Positions 27,738-37,590 of a DNA stretch of 64,000 bases are shown here, piece by piece. The stretch covers positions 1 through 64,000 of the forward strand of contig CALGNZ010000046.1 in the NCBI GenBank assembly GCA_937957915.1, written 5' to 3'. The first letter of the stretch is position 1; each line of letters opens with the position of its first letter. Under the pieces are notes generated by a model, which saw nothing but the letters and a program-made list of their open reading frames with translations, searched no databases and was not told where the DNA came from. Position numbers and translations under genes: made by a program. The DNA comes from an uncultured Granulosicoccaceae bacterium. Lineage in GTDB: Bacteria; Pseudomonadota; Gammaproteobacteria; Granulosicoccales; Granulosicoccaceae.

Positions 27738-29447
27738 GTGCGTAGCCTGACCCTGTCAAAAGACTCAAAATACCGAACCAGCGTGGGCGGAGCCTCAAAG
27801 CTCAGTGTCTTGGCAGGGTTTGCCGTCGCCCTGACCATTTGTCTGCCGCTGGCTTCAGTGCTGTGGCTGGCATTTTTTCCAGAAGAGAACATCTGGCCGC
27901 ATTTGCTTGCGACGGTTTTATCCGACTACATCCTGAACACGCTGGCGTTAATGGCTGGGGTGGCCGTCGGCACGTTGATTATTGGTGTCGGTACTGCCTG
28001 GATGGTTACCCACTATGAATTTACCGGCCGCGGCTACCTGGTGTGGGCATTACTGTTGCCGTTTGCTGTGCCTGCCTATGTTGTCGCCTACGTCTACACC
28101 GACCTGTTGGAATTTTCCGGCCCGCTGCAATCCGCATTGAGGGAGTTGTTCGGCTGGCAAACCACTCGCGATTACTACTTTCCGAAAATACGTTCACTTG
28201 GCGGCGCCATCTGCATGATGATTCTGGTGCTGTATCCCTATGTGTATCTGTTGGCCAGATCTGCTTTTGTCGAACAATCCGCATCGCTGTTTGAAGCTGC
28301 ACGAATACTGGGACAATCGCGCCGCAGTGGTTTTTTTGCTGTCTCATTGCCAATGGCCCGGCCGGCCATCGCTATTGGTGTCGCAATGGCTTTGATGGAA
28401 ACCGTGAATGACTACGGTACGGTGGATTACTTTGCCGTTCCAACACTTGCCGCAGGTCTGTTTGATGTTTGGCAGGGCATGAACAACCTCGGCGGTGCTG
28501 CACAAATAGCCTGTCTGATACTGGTGTTTGTTATGTTTCTGGTTCTGCTCGAGCGCTTTAGTCGCAAGCATCAAAAGATCTACCAACCATCAGCCACCAG
28601 ATTTCGTCAACTCGAAAGGACACGCCTGCAGGGAGGCGCAAACTTCGCCGCTTTTATACTGTGTTTGCTGCCCGTGTTACTGGGTTTTGTGATTCCGGCT
28701 GGTGTGCTGCTGGACTACGCAATTCGTTACTTCCATATTTCCTGGACACCGGAGTTCCGCACCATCGCAGTGAATAGTCTGATGCTGTCAGCAATCGCTG
28801 CCTGCGTTGCGGTCTGCCTCGGTATTTTCCTGTGTTACAGCGCGCGCATTAATAAAAGCGAGCTACTAAACGCCAGCAAGCGGCTCGCGAGCAGCAGTTA
28901 CGCATTGCCCGGTGCTGTGCTGGCTATCGGGGTTATGGTTCCGTTCGCCTACTTTGACAATACTATTGACAGCCTCACACGCCGTTACTTCGATTTCCCC
29001 ACCGGGCAACTGCTGACTGGCAGTATTTTTATCCTGGTTTTTGCGTATGCCGTACGTTTTATGGCTGTTGCGCTCGGCGCAGTCGAATCTAGCCTCGAAA
29101 AAATCACACCCAGCATGGATATGGCGGCGCGCTCACTGGGAGACAAGCCTCAGCGAATGTTGTGGCGAGTGCATATACCGCTAATGCGAAGCGGCATCGT
29201 CACAGCACTGCTGGTGGTATTTGTCGATTGCATGAAGGAATTGCCAGCCACACTGATTCTGCGGCCATTTAACTTCGACACACTGGCAACGTATGTCTAT
29301 CAGTTTGCATCAGATGAATTGCTGGAGGAGAGTGCGCTGGCAGCGCTAATGATCGTTGCCACCGGGCTTATTCCGGTATTGCTCCTGAGCCTGACCCTCG
29401 ATAGAGGAAACCGACTTACCAGCGCCGGTAAGCCGGAGATTAAATAG
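27738..29447 (+). CDS. Ferric iron ABC transporter permease (FbpB-like)
   Basis: The 569-residue protein is a fused double permease with about twelve membrane segments in two halves. Each half carries an EAA loop for docking the ATPase: EAARILGQSRRSGF near residue 186 and MAARSLGDKPQRML near residue 461. This is the FbpB/AfuB/SfuB type, which imports Fe3+ delivered by a periplasmic binding protein. The binding protein and ATPase genes are not in the window, so the system is split. The GTG start has no clear ribosome-binding site; an upstream ATG is out of frame. The Fur box supports iron as substrate. Confidence 0.88.
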   Translation: MRSLTLSKDSKYRTSVGGASKLSVLAGFAVALTICLPLASVLWLAFFPEENIWPHLLATVLSDYILNTLALMAGVAVGTLIIGVGTAWMVTHYEFTGRGYLVWALLLPFAVPAYVVAYVYTDLLEFSGPLQSALRELFGWQTTRDYYFPKIRSLGGAICMMILVLYPYVYLLARSAFVEQSASLFEAARILGQSRRSGFFAVSLPMARPAIAIGVAMALMETVNDYGTVDYFAVPTLAAGLFDVWQGMNNLGGAAQIACLILVFVMFLVLLERFSRKHQKIYQPSATRFRQLERTRLQGGANFAAFILCLLPVLLGFVIPAGVLLDYAIRYFHISWTPEFRTIAVNSLMLSAIAACVAVCLGIFLCYSARINKSELLNASKRLASSSYALPGAVLAIGVMVPFAYFDNTIDSLTRRYFDFPTGQLLTGSIFILVFAYAVRFMAVALGAVESSLEKITPSMDMAARSLGDKPQRMLWRVHIPLMRSGIVTALLVVFVDCMKELPATLILRPFNFDTLATYVYQFASDELLEESALAALMIVATGLIPVLLLSLTLDRGNRLTSAGKPEIK

Positions 29448-29461
29448 CCCGTAACAGCCGC

Positions 29462-30280
29462 TTAAAAGTGAGCCGTTATACCGACGAATGCCCCCTCAAT
29501 GGTCGCATCAGAATTCCAGTCATCAAGATCATCGATATCCAGTGACAAGCGACGTAAGCCACCCTGTATGCCAAAATCCAGTAACGGCACCAGATCAACT
29601 TCAAGGTGCAGGTATGCCTCAAGATCACTGAGATTATTACCTTCAAAGCCAATAATGTTTGCCCTCAATCCTGCCGCCAGACCACTGAATGGCAGGTCAA
29701 ATCGGGCATGGCCGTATAACATCGGTATCGTCGCATCGACATCGACTCGATCACTGCCAGCAGCGACATTGTTGACTGTCGCCTCTTGCGCCGCGATATA
29801 GCCATTGAGCATTCTTGCCGTAAGCCCAAAATCCAGACTCACCCAGTTATCGAGTAACTGGTAATACAGGGTGATGTCAGTCATATCCAGATCGATTTCA
29901 GCGTCAACCTCGCCTTCCAGCGGAATAACACCGCCGAGCGTTCCGGAGGCTGAACTGGAAGTTCCGGTCCAAGTTAACGGCGTGCGCTTGAGCATGGCGT
30001 TCGGTACCAGCGGTACAAAGTGCTCGACGGCCACGTAGATGGTAGAGCTCTCTGCACTCGATTCAGAAAACTCACCGGTTAGATCAAAAGCATTGTTGCG
30101 CTGTCCAACTGATCCGTCCACATCCGGATTCCAGATGGAGGCACCAGCGTGCACACCAAAAATTGAATCTGCCGATGATACCGACACCACTGAACTTGCC
30201 AGCAGCAGTGCCGCGCCAAACGTTTGAAGAATACCGGTAACACCGGTAGTCGGGATTCTACGATACGTGGTATTTGTCAA
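29462..30280 (-). CDS. Outer-membrane beta-barrel protein, TIGR04219 family
   Basis: The 272-residue protein has a signal peptide (hydrophobic core LLLASSVVSV, cleavage near SSADS), then FGVHAGASIWNPDVDGSVG and alternating hydrophobic/polar strands. It ends VGITAHF with a C-terminal Phe, typical of BamA-inserted barrels. This fits the TIGR04219 family of unknown function. The start is TTG at 30280, supported by AGGA eight bases upstream; there is no ATG before the signal. It converges on the iron permease gene with 14 bp between the stops. Confidence 0.8.
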   Translation of the reverse strand: MTNTTYRRIPTTGVTGILQTFGAALLLASSVVSVSSADSIFGVHAGASIWNPDVDGSVGQRNNAFDLTGEFSESSAESSTIYVAVEHFVPLVPNAMLKRTPLTWTGTSSSASGTLGGVIPLEGEVDAEIDLDMTDITLYYQLLDNWVSLDFGLTARMLNGYIAAQEATVNNVAAGSDRVDVDATIPMLYGHARFDLPFSGLAAGLRANIIGFEGNNLSDLEAYLHLEVDLVPLLDFGIQGGLRRLSLDIDDLDDWNSDATIEGAFVGITAHF

Positions 30281-30487
30281 TTATCTGTCCTGTATAACCG
30301 GGAGCCGATGTATGGCCCGGTCTTGTGGCTGCCGGCAGGCCCGTGCCTGGATAAGCAGGGTTTCGTGCGGGAGCTAATTCCATTGTTATGCCAGATTTGC
30401 GCCCAATCGATGACAGACGGGCAATACCGGCACCACGATTGAGGTGCAGACGGCGCCGCACCCGATGACATACCTGTTTGTTTCGGG

Positions 30488-31129
30488 CTAACCGCTCAGT
30501 TCAGCAATAAAACGATCTGACTCGGCAATCGACCGATTCATTTGCTCGATCAGCACTGCAATATCGCTTTTCAGCGACGCAAACTCACCCTTCAGAGAAC
30601 CAATCGCCTGAGCATTAAGGTTGTGCTTGAGAAAAAGGACATTGTCGCGAAAGGTGTTGAGTACCGGTGTCATACTTTCCTCGGAACGCCGCATACTCAC
30701 CAGCATTTCGTTATATTTTGAGCGGGTTTCCTTCAATTGACGTGTACTGGTGCGTTTAAACTCGGGTTTGGTGTACTGCTCGATCTCTTGTTCCCATTCT
30801 TTAAACAACGCTTTCGCGACTGCCTCGACTTTGTCTATTCGATCTGAAACTTCTTCAGCAGCCTCTGTGCTGTCTTCGTACTCACCATTCAATCGGTCAT
30901 AGGCCTGTTTTAAATCGGTATTTTCAATCTCCACGATCGATCCGAACTGCTCCAGCGCATCCTTGAATTCTTCCTGCGCATCCTGCTGAGCATCTCGAGT
31001 GTTTTCCACTCTGCTCACCAGAATATCGCGCTTGTGGTACCCCGCCTTCTCCCAGGCATTATAGTAAGTGGAGGAGCACGCTGTCGTTGCCAAGCACGCT
31101 GCCACTATTGCCACACGACCCAGATTCAT
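30488..31129 (-). CDS. DUF2959 lipoprotein
   Basis: The 213-residue protein has a short signal with lipobox TTAC (Cys18), followed by SSTYYNAWEKAG, which is diagnostic for DUF2959. The remainder is highly charged and helical with long heptad-like stretches (about 40-120 and 170-213), suggesting a coiled-coil periplasmic protein. Function is unknown. It diverges from a second small lipoprotein gene. Confidence 0.85.
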   Translation of the reverse strand: MNLGRVAIVAACLATTACSSTYYNAWEKAGYHKRDILVSRVENTRDAQQDAQEEFKDALEQFGSIVEIENTDLKQAYDRLNGEYEDSTEAAEEVSDRIDKVEAVAKALFKEWEQEIEQYTKPEFKRTSTRQLKETRSKYNEMLVSMRRSEESMTPVLNTFRDNVLFLKHNLNAQAIGSLKGEFASLKSDIAVLIEQMNRSIAESDRFIAELSG

Positions 31130-31487
31130 GATTGTTATCCCGCTTGTAAAGACAAAAAAGTCAACATTGTAGTAACTATTAGCTTATCGCGAACTCGGTG
31201 CCCCAAGTGCAAAATTTCGTGCGTCAGCTTTTCTGACAAGCCAGGCCAATCTGGCACTGGTCAGATCTGCCTGGATCAGAATGAATGACCGCAGCAATCC
31301 CTGGACTATCGCTGGCGCTTTGCGGCGCAAGCATTCGGACCTCCGCCAGCAACACCCGCATGCCCTGAAAAGAGCCTATCACCGGACGCCGCGCAGCAAT
31401 ATTGACGATCAGTTAGCCTAACAATTCGTAATAGACGATATCGTTAACTTGCCCTAACCTGTGCGGCTGTCTCACTGCAAGCTACCT
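31130..31487. other. Divergent intergenic region with a strong hairpin at 31241-31274
   Basis: The 358 bases between two divergent lipoprotein genes contain CCAGGC-CA-ATCTG / CAGAT-CT-GCCTGG (31241-31274), an 11-bp interrupted stem with an 8-base loop. It lacks a T-tract. It could be an operator or a small RNA element. Nothing else was recognised. Confidence 0.4.
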
Positions 31488-31775
31488 ATGAAAAAAATAA
31501 AGGTTTGCGGGCGACGCGTTAGTGTGTTCATTGTTGCTGGTTTCTGCCTAGGCGCTGGATGTTTCCTGAGCGGCTGTGCCGTACCGGAAAGAATCCCGTA
31601 TCAACACGTGATTTACAAAGCCACTTACAACTACTTACGCGCAGCCGAATGCCAAAACTCCGCCGATCAGCAACTGGCCTATGAGCCATGCATCAAGTCT
31701 TACGCCGAGGATTATGAATCCTATCGTAAACTCAGGGAGCAGTACGTCAATCACAGAGCCCGCAAGGCCTCATGA
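31488..31775 (+). CDS. Small lipoprotein
   Basis: The 95-residue product starts with MKKIKVCGRR and a hydrophobic segment, ending in lipobox LSGC at about residue 30. The mature part is short, charged and rich in Tyr, with two Cys (AECQN, YEPCIK) that could form a disulfide. No family recognised. I start at ATG 31488 rather than the GTG nine codons upstream, because the basic MKKIK start makes a normal signal peptide. A terminator is not obvious. Confidence 0.7.
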   Translation: MKKIKVCGRRVSVFIVAGFCLGAGCFLSGCAVPERIPYQHVIYKATYNYLRAAECQNSADQQLAYEPCIKSYAEDYESYRKLREQYVNHRARKAS

Positions 31776-31874
31776 CTTCAGCGCACTTTTCGTTAGCAGT
31801 TTCTGAACTTCACTGAAGCCTGGCGCTCGCACCAGGCACAATCAGAGCCCCGAAGCCCGGGGCAGCACCGTTGT

Positions 31875-33008
31875 TTAGCGCGCCTGGCCAGTAAGCGCAT
31901 GTATCCGGGCAAAGTAATGCTGCACCGATGCTCGATCCGCGCATTGATCAAATTGCGATATGAAACCCGCTGTACCAGCTAACCCTCCGGTGTGGACAAA
32001 AACCACTTTCTCACCGCGAGCTATGGAATGCAGAAAAGCTGCGGACAGCGCCGCTGACAACGCCGGTCCGGTATAAACCGGATCAAGAGCAATGCCTGTC
32101 GATTTATAAAATTGAACAATAAACTCAAGCAATCGGCTAGAAGGCTTTGCATACGGACTGACCGCCGTGCTTTTTGAGCCCGCGCTTGTTGAACCCGTGC
32201 TTTTTGAGCCCGCGCCTGTAAACCCGGCTCCGTTAAATAAAGACCAGCTCGCCGACACCCCGTTACCTACCCAGTGATCTATGCGATCAAATACACCGGG
32301 ATCACTAACGACCTGGATACCTGTAACTTTCTGTGTCGGACTGCACCCTCGAACAATACCCGCTAACGTGGCGCCAGTGCCCACTGCTGATATTACCTGG
32401 GTAAATTTACTCCGGTTACCAATTAGACTGGCTATCTCCTCACAACCACTCACCGCCAGCTCGTTAGCCCCACCCTCTGGCAACCAGGTATCGCAATCGA
32501 GCTGCTGACACAGCTCGCCGCAAAAATCCGGGTCGTGCCTTCGCCGGTATTGCGCCCGACTGATAAAGTGCAACCGCATACCGTGCGACCGCATTCGTGC
32601 GAGCAATTTATTATCAAACCCCTCTTCACCTCGAACCACGCCTACTGATTGAATGCCACTGATCTGTGCTGTCTGTGACAGCGCAAGCAAATGATTTGAC
32701 CACGCTCCGCCGAAACTCAGGACCCGCCGCGCCTTCTGTACAACCAGTTGATCAAGATTATCTCTTAGCTTGAAGTACTTGTTACCCATGGCCCAGCGAG
32801 TACCGAGGTCGAGCCGTAAAACTGAAAACTCAAAATCTGACCGAGGCTGCCCTGCCCCGCAAACACCGGAGCCATGAAGCAAGGCTTCGCGGAGTTGGGC
32901 GCCGGAGAGCGTGCTGTATTTCACAGAAGCTAGATCCTTAAATTGCAGCGATATAACGCCTCGCACATTGGATTTTACACACTCCCCGCCTTCATTTTGC
33001 ACCGGCAA
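31875..33008 (-). CDS. ACC deaminase / D-cysteine desulfhydrase-like PLP enzyme
   Basis: The 377-residue protein is a fold-type II PLP enzyme of the ACC deaminase family. It has GNKYFKLRDNL with the Schiff-base Lys80, LSFGGAWSNHLLAL (98-111), the EGGANELAV motif and the phosphate-binding SAVGTGATLAG. D-cysteine desulfhydrase activity is more likely than true ACC deaminase in this kind of organism, but sequence alone does not decide. An insertion of about 25 Gly/Ser/Thr residues (TGAGSKSTGS / TSAGSKSTAV) is encoded by a 30-bp tandem duplication. The start is uncertain: TTG 33008 is the longest, and GTG 32966 gives a shorter N-terminus. Confidence 0.82.
   Translation of the reverse strand: MPVQNEGGECVKSNVRGVISLQFKDLASVKYSTLSGAQLREALLHGSGVCGAGQPRSDFEFSVLRLDLGTRWAMGNKYFKLRDNLDQLVVQKARRVLSFGGAWSNHLLALSQTAQISGIQSVGVVRGEEGFDNKLLARMRSHGMRLHFISRAQYRRRHDPDFCGELCQQLDCDTWLPEGGANELAVSGCEEIASLIGNRSKFTQVISAVGTGATLAGIVRGCSPTQKVTGIQVVSDPGVFDRIDHWVGNGVSASWSLFNGAGFTGAGSKSTGSTSAGSKSTAVSPYAKPSSRLLEFIVQFYKSTGIALDPVYTGPALSAALSAAFLHSIARGEKVVFVHTGGLAGTAGFISQFDQCADRASVQHYFARIHALTGQAR
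32165..32224. repeat. Two-unit 30-bp tandem repeat inside the desulfhydrase gene
   Basis: CCGTGCTTTTTGAGCCCGCG is present at 32165 and 32195, with the remaining ten bases of each unit diverged. Each unit is itself two related 15-base parts. In frame, they add a flexible Gly/Ser/Thr loop to the enzyme. Confidence 0.8.
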
Positions 33009-33124
33009 GTGCGAAGCAACAGTGTCGTGCGCACTAAAGACTGATCACTGTCCGCCGTTACCTTGCCCAGCCGAAAAAACAGCGATCGGCTTTTAACATT
33101 AAGCAAGATAAAAATAATAATAAA

Positions 33125-34861
33125 ATGATTAACGTTAACAGGCGAAAATTGCTGGGTCAAAGTGTCCGTTTGGCACTGACATCCGGCTTACTGGGATATG
33201 CGGCAACACCCGTGTTTGCCAACATCGAGAAACGGGATTCCAGCCCAAGATCAATGTTGCTAGCCGCACTGAATAACCTTCCGGATGGTGTGCAACTGCG
33301 CAACGTCGACGACGTACTGCGCGTCTATCGGCAACGTCAGTTCACACCAATGTGGCACAAACACCGTCGCCCGACTTTCACCAGTCAGGCAGTAATTAAA
33401 AAACTGTCCGGAGCGGCAAACCAGGGACTTGATCCTTCCAAATACTACAGCCAGTTGCTGCAGAGCTGGTCAACGTTTGCAGCACCCTCTAATCCGTATC
33501 ATCTCGAATTGTTGCTGACAGATTCGTTGTTTAGTTTTTTTGACGATCTGGCGCACGGTAATCTCGACGCTCCTCCCAAGAGTAATGGCTGGCACCTGCC
33601 TCAAACCAGAATAAACACACGCGACATTACCGACAGTTTTTTTTCTGGCGAGGGATCATTCCGCCAGACTGTCACTGCACTGCAACCTGACCATCGTCGC
33701 TATCAGGGACTGTTAGATTCTCTGCAGGAGCATTTGCGGGTGGTGGAACGAGGTGGCTGGACACGCGTTCCAACCGGGCCGACATTACGACCCGGTGACA
33801 AACATCCACGTGTAGAACTCCTTCGAAGGCGCTTGGCCGAAGGAGGTGACTTACCGGTGGTAAAGATCGTTGAAGCCAACAACGCAAACACAGTGCAGTC
33901 AGATGACTTATTCGATTGGGCGATAACGGAGGGGCTTAAGGCTTTCCAGGAGCGTCATGGCCTTGAAGCTGACTCATTACTCGGCGCGCGCACCGTTGCC
34001 GAATTAAACGTACCTGCCGAACAGCGGATCTCACAGATCGAGGTGAATCTGAACCGATGGCGCTGGTTGCCGCGCGATCCGGGCCATTCACACATCATGG
34101 TCAACACAGCAGGCTACGACATGGAGGTTAACCTCTCCGGCGAAGTAGCAGTGAATATGAACGTGGTAGTAGGAAAACCCAAACATCGCACGCCGATGTT
34201 CTCTGACACGATGGAATACCTGGTGGTCAACCCGTCGTGGTATGTGCCAACAAGTATTGCGCGTGAGATCATGCCAAAGGAAGCGGCAAAACCCGGTTAC
34301 CTCGAGCGAAATAACTTTGAAATCATACGCCGATCGACGAACAAGCCGGTGGAAAGATGGAGACTCTCCGATGACGAATTGCGCCCGAACGCATTTGTTC
34401 GCAAGTATCGTCTGCGCCAATTGCCCGGCAAGTCCAATGCACTGGGTGATTTGAAATTCATGATGCCAAATCAGTACAGCATTTACCTGCACGATACTAA
34501 CGCAAAGTCATTGTTTGCAAAAAACCGTCGAGCCTACAGTCATGGTTGCATCCGGGTTGAACACCCTCAGCAACTGGCACGTGTCATTTTGGCGGAAGAT
34601 GGCTGGACTGAATCAGAGCTCACTGCCCTGTTCGACCGTAAAGAAACCCGGACAGTGCGACTGAAAAGAAACCTGCCTGTGCACCTGACGTATCAGAGCA
34701 GCTGGGTAGACAATAGTGGAAGAACGCATTTTCGCGAAGATATCTACGATCACGATGCACACGCTGCAGCGCAACAGGAAAGTCACAAGTCAAAGCATGA
34801 GAATGCGCAAAAGCTTGCATTGGCCAGTTCCGGCATAACCGTGGCGACCAATACCTACTAG
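33125..34861 (+). CDS. L,D-transpeptidase, YcbB/LdtD-like
   Basis: The 578-residue periplasmic enzyme should make 3-3 cross-links in peptidoglycan. An N-terminal signal begins NRRKLLGQS, a twin-arginine-like pattern, with a cleavage region near TPVFAN. A scaffold domain (about 60-230) is followed by a peptidoglycan-binding repeat (about 250-300, with LKAFQERHGLEADSLLG). The YkuD catalytic domain carries YSHGCIRVEHP with nucleophile Cys475. Size and domain order match E. coli YcbB. It stands alone, divergent from the desulfhydrase gene. The Tat-like signal is suggestive only; Sec export is also possible. Confidence 0.9.
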   Translation: MINVNRRKLLGQSVRLALTSGLLGYAATPVFANIEKRDSSPRSMLLAALNNLPDGVQLRNVDDVLRVYRQRQFTPMWHKHRRPTFTSQAVIKKLSGAANQGLDPSKYYSQLLQSWSTFAAPSNPYHLELLLTDSLFSFFDDLAHGNLDAPPKSNGWHLPQTRINTRDITDSFFSGEGSFRQTVTALQPDHRRYQGLLDSLQEHLRVVERGGWTRVPTGPTLRPGDKHPRVELLRRRLAEGGDLPVVKIVEANNANTVQSDDLFDWAITEGLKAFQERHGLEADSLLGARTVAELNVPAEQRISQIEVNLNRWRWLPRDPGHSHIMVNTAGYDMEVNLSGEVAVNMNVVVGKPKHRTPMFSDTMEYLVVNPSWYVPTSIAREIMPKEAAKPGYLERNNFEIIRRSTNKPVERWRLSDDELRPNAFVRKYRLRQLPGKSNALGDLKFMMPNQYSIYLHDTNAKSLFAKNRRAYSHGCIRVEHPQQLARVILAEDGWTESELTALFDRKETRTVRLKRNLPVHLTYQSSWVDNSGRTHFREDIYDHDAHAAAQQESHKSKHENAQKLALASSGITVATNTY

Positions 34862-34990
34862 CGTAGCCGCCAGCCAGTAACACGAGCCCGCCCGGTCGCG
34901 GGCGCCGTAAATTGCCTGAAAAGCGACTGGCTGGCTCAGGAACCATGCCCGAGGCGAGGGAAAAACAGGGAAACCGCCACCTATTGCGTT

Positions 34991-34996
34991 TATAAT
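34991..34996 (+). promoter_or_regulatory. Putative -10 box for uraH
   Basis: A perfect TATAAT lies 35 bases before the uraH ATG, within TTGCGTTTATAAT. No good -35 is seen at 17 bases. Upstream, 34867-34960 contains a hairpin (GCCCGC / GCGGGC) enclosed by a distant GCCAGCCAGT / ACTGGCTGGC inverted pair that may end the transpeptidase transcript. Confidence 0.4.
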
Positions 34997-35030
34997 CTGC
35001 GCTCAATTCAATGGGCGTACAAAAGACACA

Positions 35031-35372
35031 ATGAGTGGCTTGTCAACACATATCCTGGACACCAGTGCTGGCTGCCCGGCAGCGAATGTTCAGATAGAAC
35101 TGTTCAAAGATGGCACTGTGATGAAGCAGTGCCGCACCAACTCGGACGGGCGCACAGACGAGCCGCTGATCGCAAGTGGCGAACTCGCCACCGGCACGTA
35201 TGAACTGCATTTCCATGCCGGCGACTATTTTAGAAAAAGCGCTGGCACCAAAGACACGATTCTGTTTCTCGATGTGGTCGTCATACGCTTTGGCATCAAT
35301 GCGGTCGACCAGCACTACCACGTGCCACTGCTGCTATCGCCGTTTGGCTACAGCACCTATCGAGGCAGCTAG
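35031..35372 (+). CDS. uraH: 5-hydroxyisourate hydrolase
   Basis: UraH hydrolyses 5-hydroxyisourate in the urate-to-allantoin pathway. The 113-residue protein has the transthyretin-like fold with the N-terminal LSTHILDTSAGCPA motif and the C-terminal signature HYHVPLLLSPFGYSTYRGS ending in the family's characteristic YRGS. Length is exact for the family. No uricase or OHCU decarboxylase gene is nearby. The gene is followed by dapC after 68 bases. Confidence 0.95.
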   Translation: MSGLSTHILDTSAGCPAANVQIELFKDGTVMKQCRTNSDGRTDEPLIASGELATGTYELHFHAGDYFRKSAGTKDTILFLDVVVIRFGINAVDQHYHVPLLLSPFGYSTYRGS

Positions 35373-35440
35373 AGGTGCATCCAGCCTGTCAGTGCCAGCC
35401 TGGCACCGCGCACTACCGCTACCCGTTTTAGGCGCCAGTT

Positions 35441-36640
35441 TTGAATTCCAGACTCGACGCCCTGCAGCCCTACCCGTTCGAGCGCTTAAGTGCATTGTGC
35501 GCAGGCGTTACTCCTGCCTGCGCATTTGAGCCGGTTAAGCTGTCGATAGGCGAACCTCAGCACCAGCCGCCAGCTGAGGTAATGGAGGCACTTCAACAGG
35601 CGCTGACCGCTGTTGTGAGGTACCCCCCGACGGCAGGCAGCCCGCGCCTGCGTGAAGTCATCAGCAAATGGCTTATATCACGATTTTCACTGCAGCCGGG
35701 TTCGCTGGACCCTGCGATCAATGTGTTACCTGTGGCCGGTACCCGCGAGGCACTGTTCGCGATCGCACAATGTGTATTCGACTCTGCAGACACCGCACGC
35801 AGGCACGTGCTGATGCCGAATCCGTTCTATCAGATTTATGAGGGCGCAGCATTGCTTGCCGGTGCAGACCCCTGGTTCTATAACAGCCCGGCGTCACTCG
35901 CCTATCAACCAGACTTTCACTCAATACCTCCGGCAGTATGGAAAAGCTGTCAGATGCTCTACATTTGCACGCCTGGCAACCCTTCCGGTGCCGTGCTACC
36001 GCTATCGACGATGATGCATCTGATTGAACTGTCTGAACGCTATAACTTTGTTATTGTGTCAGACGAGTGTTACTCGGAAATCTACAACGACGAGTCGAGC
36101 CCGCCCGCCGGATTGCTGCAGGCTGCCAGGCAGTGCGGTAACGACAACTACAAAAACTGTATCGTTTTTAACAGCCTGTCCAAACGTTCCAATTTGCCCG
36201 GATTACGATCGGGGTTTGTAGCGGGTGATGCCGCCATTATCAAATCTTTTCTGCTTTACCGAACCTACCACGGCTGCGCCATGCCGGGTCACACCGATGC
36301 AGCAAGCATTGCAGCCTGGTCTGACGAAGCCCATGTCACTGCCAATCGCTCCTTGTACCAGGCAAAATTTGATAAAGTACTGGATATTCTGGCGGGGCCG
36401 CTGAACCTGAAGAAACCGGCAGCCGGTTTTTTTCTATGGCCCGATTTAAAACGAGACGATACTGAATTTACGCGCGAGCTTTTCGCTCAAAAAAACGTAT
36501 TGGCCCTGCCTGGCAGCTACCTCTCTCGCAAGGCACAGGGAACTAACCCCGGCACTAACCATGTTCGGCTGGCTCTCGTCGCCCCAATTGCGCAATGTAC
36601 AGATGCCGCGAAACGCATCGCTGACTACCTTGACGATTAA
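35441..36640 (+). CDS. dapC: Succinyldiaminopimelate aminotransferase
   Basis: DapC transfers an amino group to N-succinyl-2-amino-6-ketopimelate in lysine and peptidoglycan diaminopimelate synthesis. The 399-residue class I/II aminotransferase has the family start MNSRLDALQPYPFERL, GTREALFA for PLP phosphate binding, CTPGNPSGAVLP, and SLSKRSNLPGLRSGF with Lys248. The TTG start at 35441 reproduces the conserved N-terminus and no ATG is available. It is followed after 54 bases by dapD, which acts one step earlier in the same pathway. Confidence 0.93.
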   Translation: MNSRLDALQPYPFERLSALCAGVTPACAFEPVKLSIGEPQHQPPAEVMEALQQALTAVVRYPPTAGSPRLREVISKWLISRFSLQPGSLDPAINVLPVAGTREALFAIAQCVFDSADTARRHVLMPNPFYQIYEGAALLAGADPWFYNSPASLAYQPDFHSIPPAVWKSCQMLYICTPGNPSGAVLPLSTMMHLIELSERYNFVIVSDECYSEIYNDESSPPAGLLQAARQCGNDNYKNCIVFNSLSKRSNLPGLRSGFVAGDAAIIKSFLLYRTYHGCAMPGHTDAASIAAWSDEAHVTANRSLYQAKFDKVLDILAGPLNLKKPAAGFFLWPDLKRDDTEFTRELFAQKNVLALPGSYLSRKAQGTNPGTNHVRLALVAPIAQCTDAAKRIADYLDD

Positions 36641-36694
36641 CAGGCGGCTCTCGGTTCGATAGCTGCACGACACATACACACTCCGGAGACACTG

Positions 36695-37525
36695 ATGTCA
36701 TCAATAGAGCAAACGATAAACGAAGCGTTCGAACGACGTGCAGATATCACCCCGACTAGCGTCGATAGCAACACCAAAAGTGCAATTGAAGAAGCCATCA
36801 ATCTGATCGATTCGGGCCAGGCGCGAGTTGCAGAGCAAAAGGGTATTGGTGACTGGGTAGTTAATGAGTGGCTGAAAAAAGCAGTGCTTTTATCGTTCCG
36901 CATTCGCGACAACGAGCCGATGAGCGCAGGTGGCTTTACGCAGTTCTACGACAAAGTTGACAGCAAATTCACCGACTACAGCGCCGAACAGTTCGCCAGC
37001 TCCGGGGTTCGTGTTGTACCGCCTGCAGTCGCTCGTAAAGGCTCATACGTTGCGCCAAACACGGTACTCATGCCTTCGTATGTGAACATTGGCGCCTATG
37101 TTGATAGTGGCACTATGGTTGATACCTGGGCCACTGTTGGCTCCTGTGCACAGATTGGCAAGAACGTGCATCTGTCCGGTGGTGTCGGTATCGGTGGCGT
37201 CCTCGAGCCACTACAGGCCTCGCCGACTATAATCGAAGACAATTGCTTTGTCGGTGCTCGATCAGAAGTCGTTGAAGGCGTGATCGTTGAGCAGGGGTCA
37301 GTCATATCGATGGGCGTATACATCGGGCAAAGCACTCGCATCTACGATCGTGAAAACGACGAAATCATCTATGGCCGAGTACCCGCCGGTTCGGTAGTTG
37401 TCTCTGGCAATCTGCCGTCTGCTGATGGTAAATACAGTTTGTACTGCGCTGTCATTGTGAAAAGAGTTGACGAAAAAACCCGCAGCAAGGTTGGCATCAA
37501 CGAACTACTCCGAGTTGTCGATTAG
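36695..37525 (+). CDS. dapD: Tetrahydrodipicolinate N-succinyltransferase
   Basis: DapD transfers succinyl from succinyl-CoA to tetrahydrodipicolinate. The 276-residue protein has a helical N-terminus, then the left-handed beta-helix from hexapeptide repeats (about 105-235: [22 protein letters not shown] and on), with the [10 protein letters not shown] loop and the late [23 protein letters not shown] end. Length matches. A GGAGA ribosome-binding site precedes the ATG. It is in a run with dapC and the ArsC-like gene; dapE is not present in the window. Confidence 0.97.
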   Translation: MSSIEQTINEAFERRADITPTSVDSNTKSAIEEAINLIDSGQARVAEQKGIGDWVVNEWLKKAVLLSFRIRDNEPMSAGGFTQFYDKVDSKFTDYSAEQFASSGVRVVPPAVARKGSYVAPNTVLMPSYVNIGAYVDSGTMVDTWATVGSCAQIGKNVHLSGGVGIGGVLEPLQASPTIIEDNCFVGARSEVVEGVIVEQGSVISMGVYIGQSTRIYDRENDEIIYGRVPAGSVVVSGNLPSADGKYSLYCAVIVKRVDEKTRSKVGINELLRVVD

Positions 37526-37590
37526 CGCTACTAAATATTGAGTCAGCTTGCCAGCAGCCAGGCTGCTGGCAACAGTCCGGAGATAGTGTA

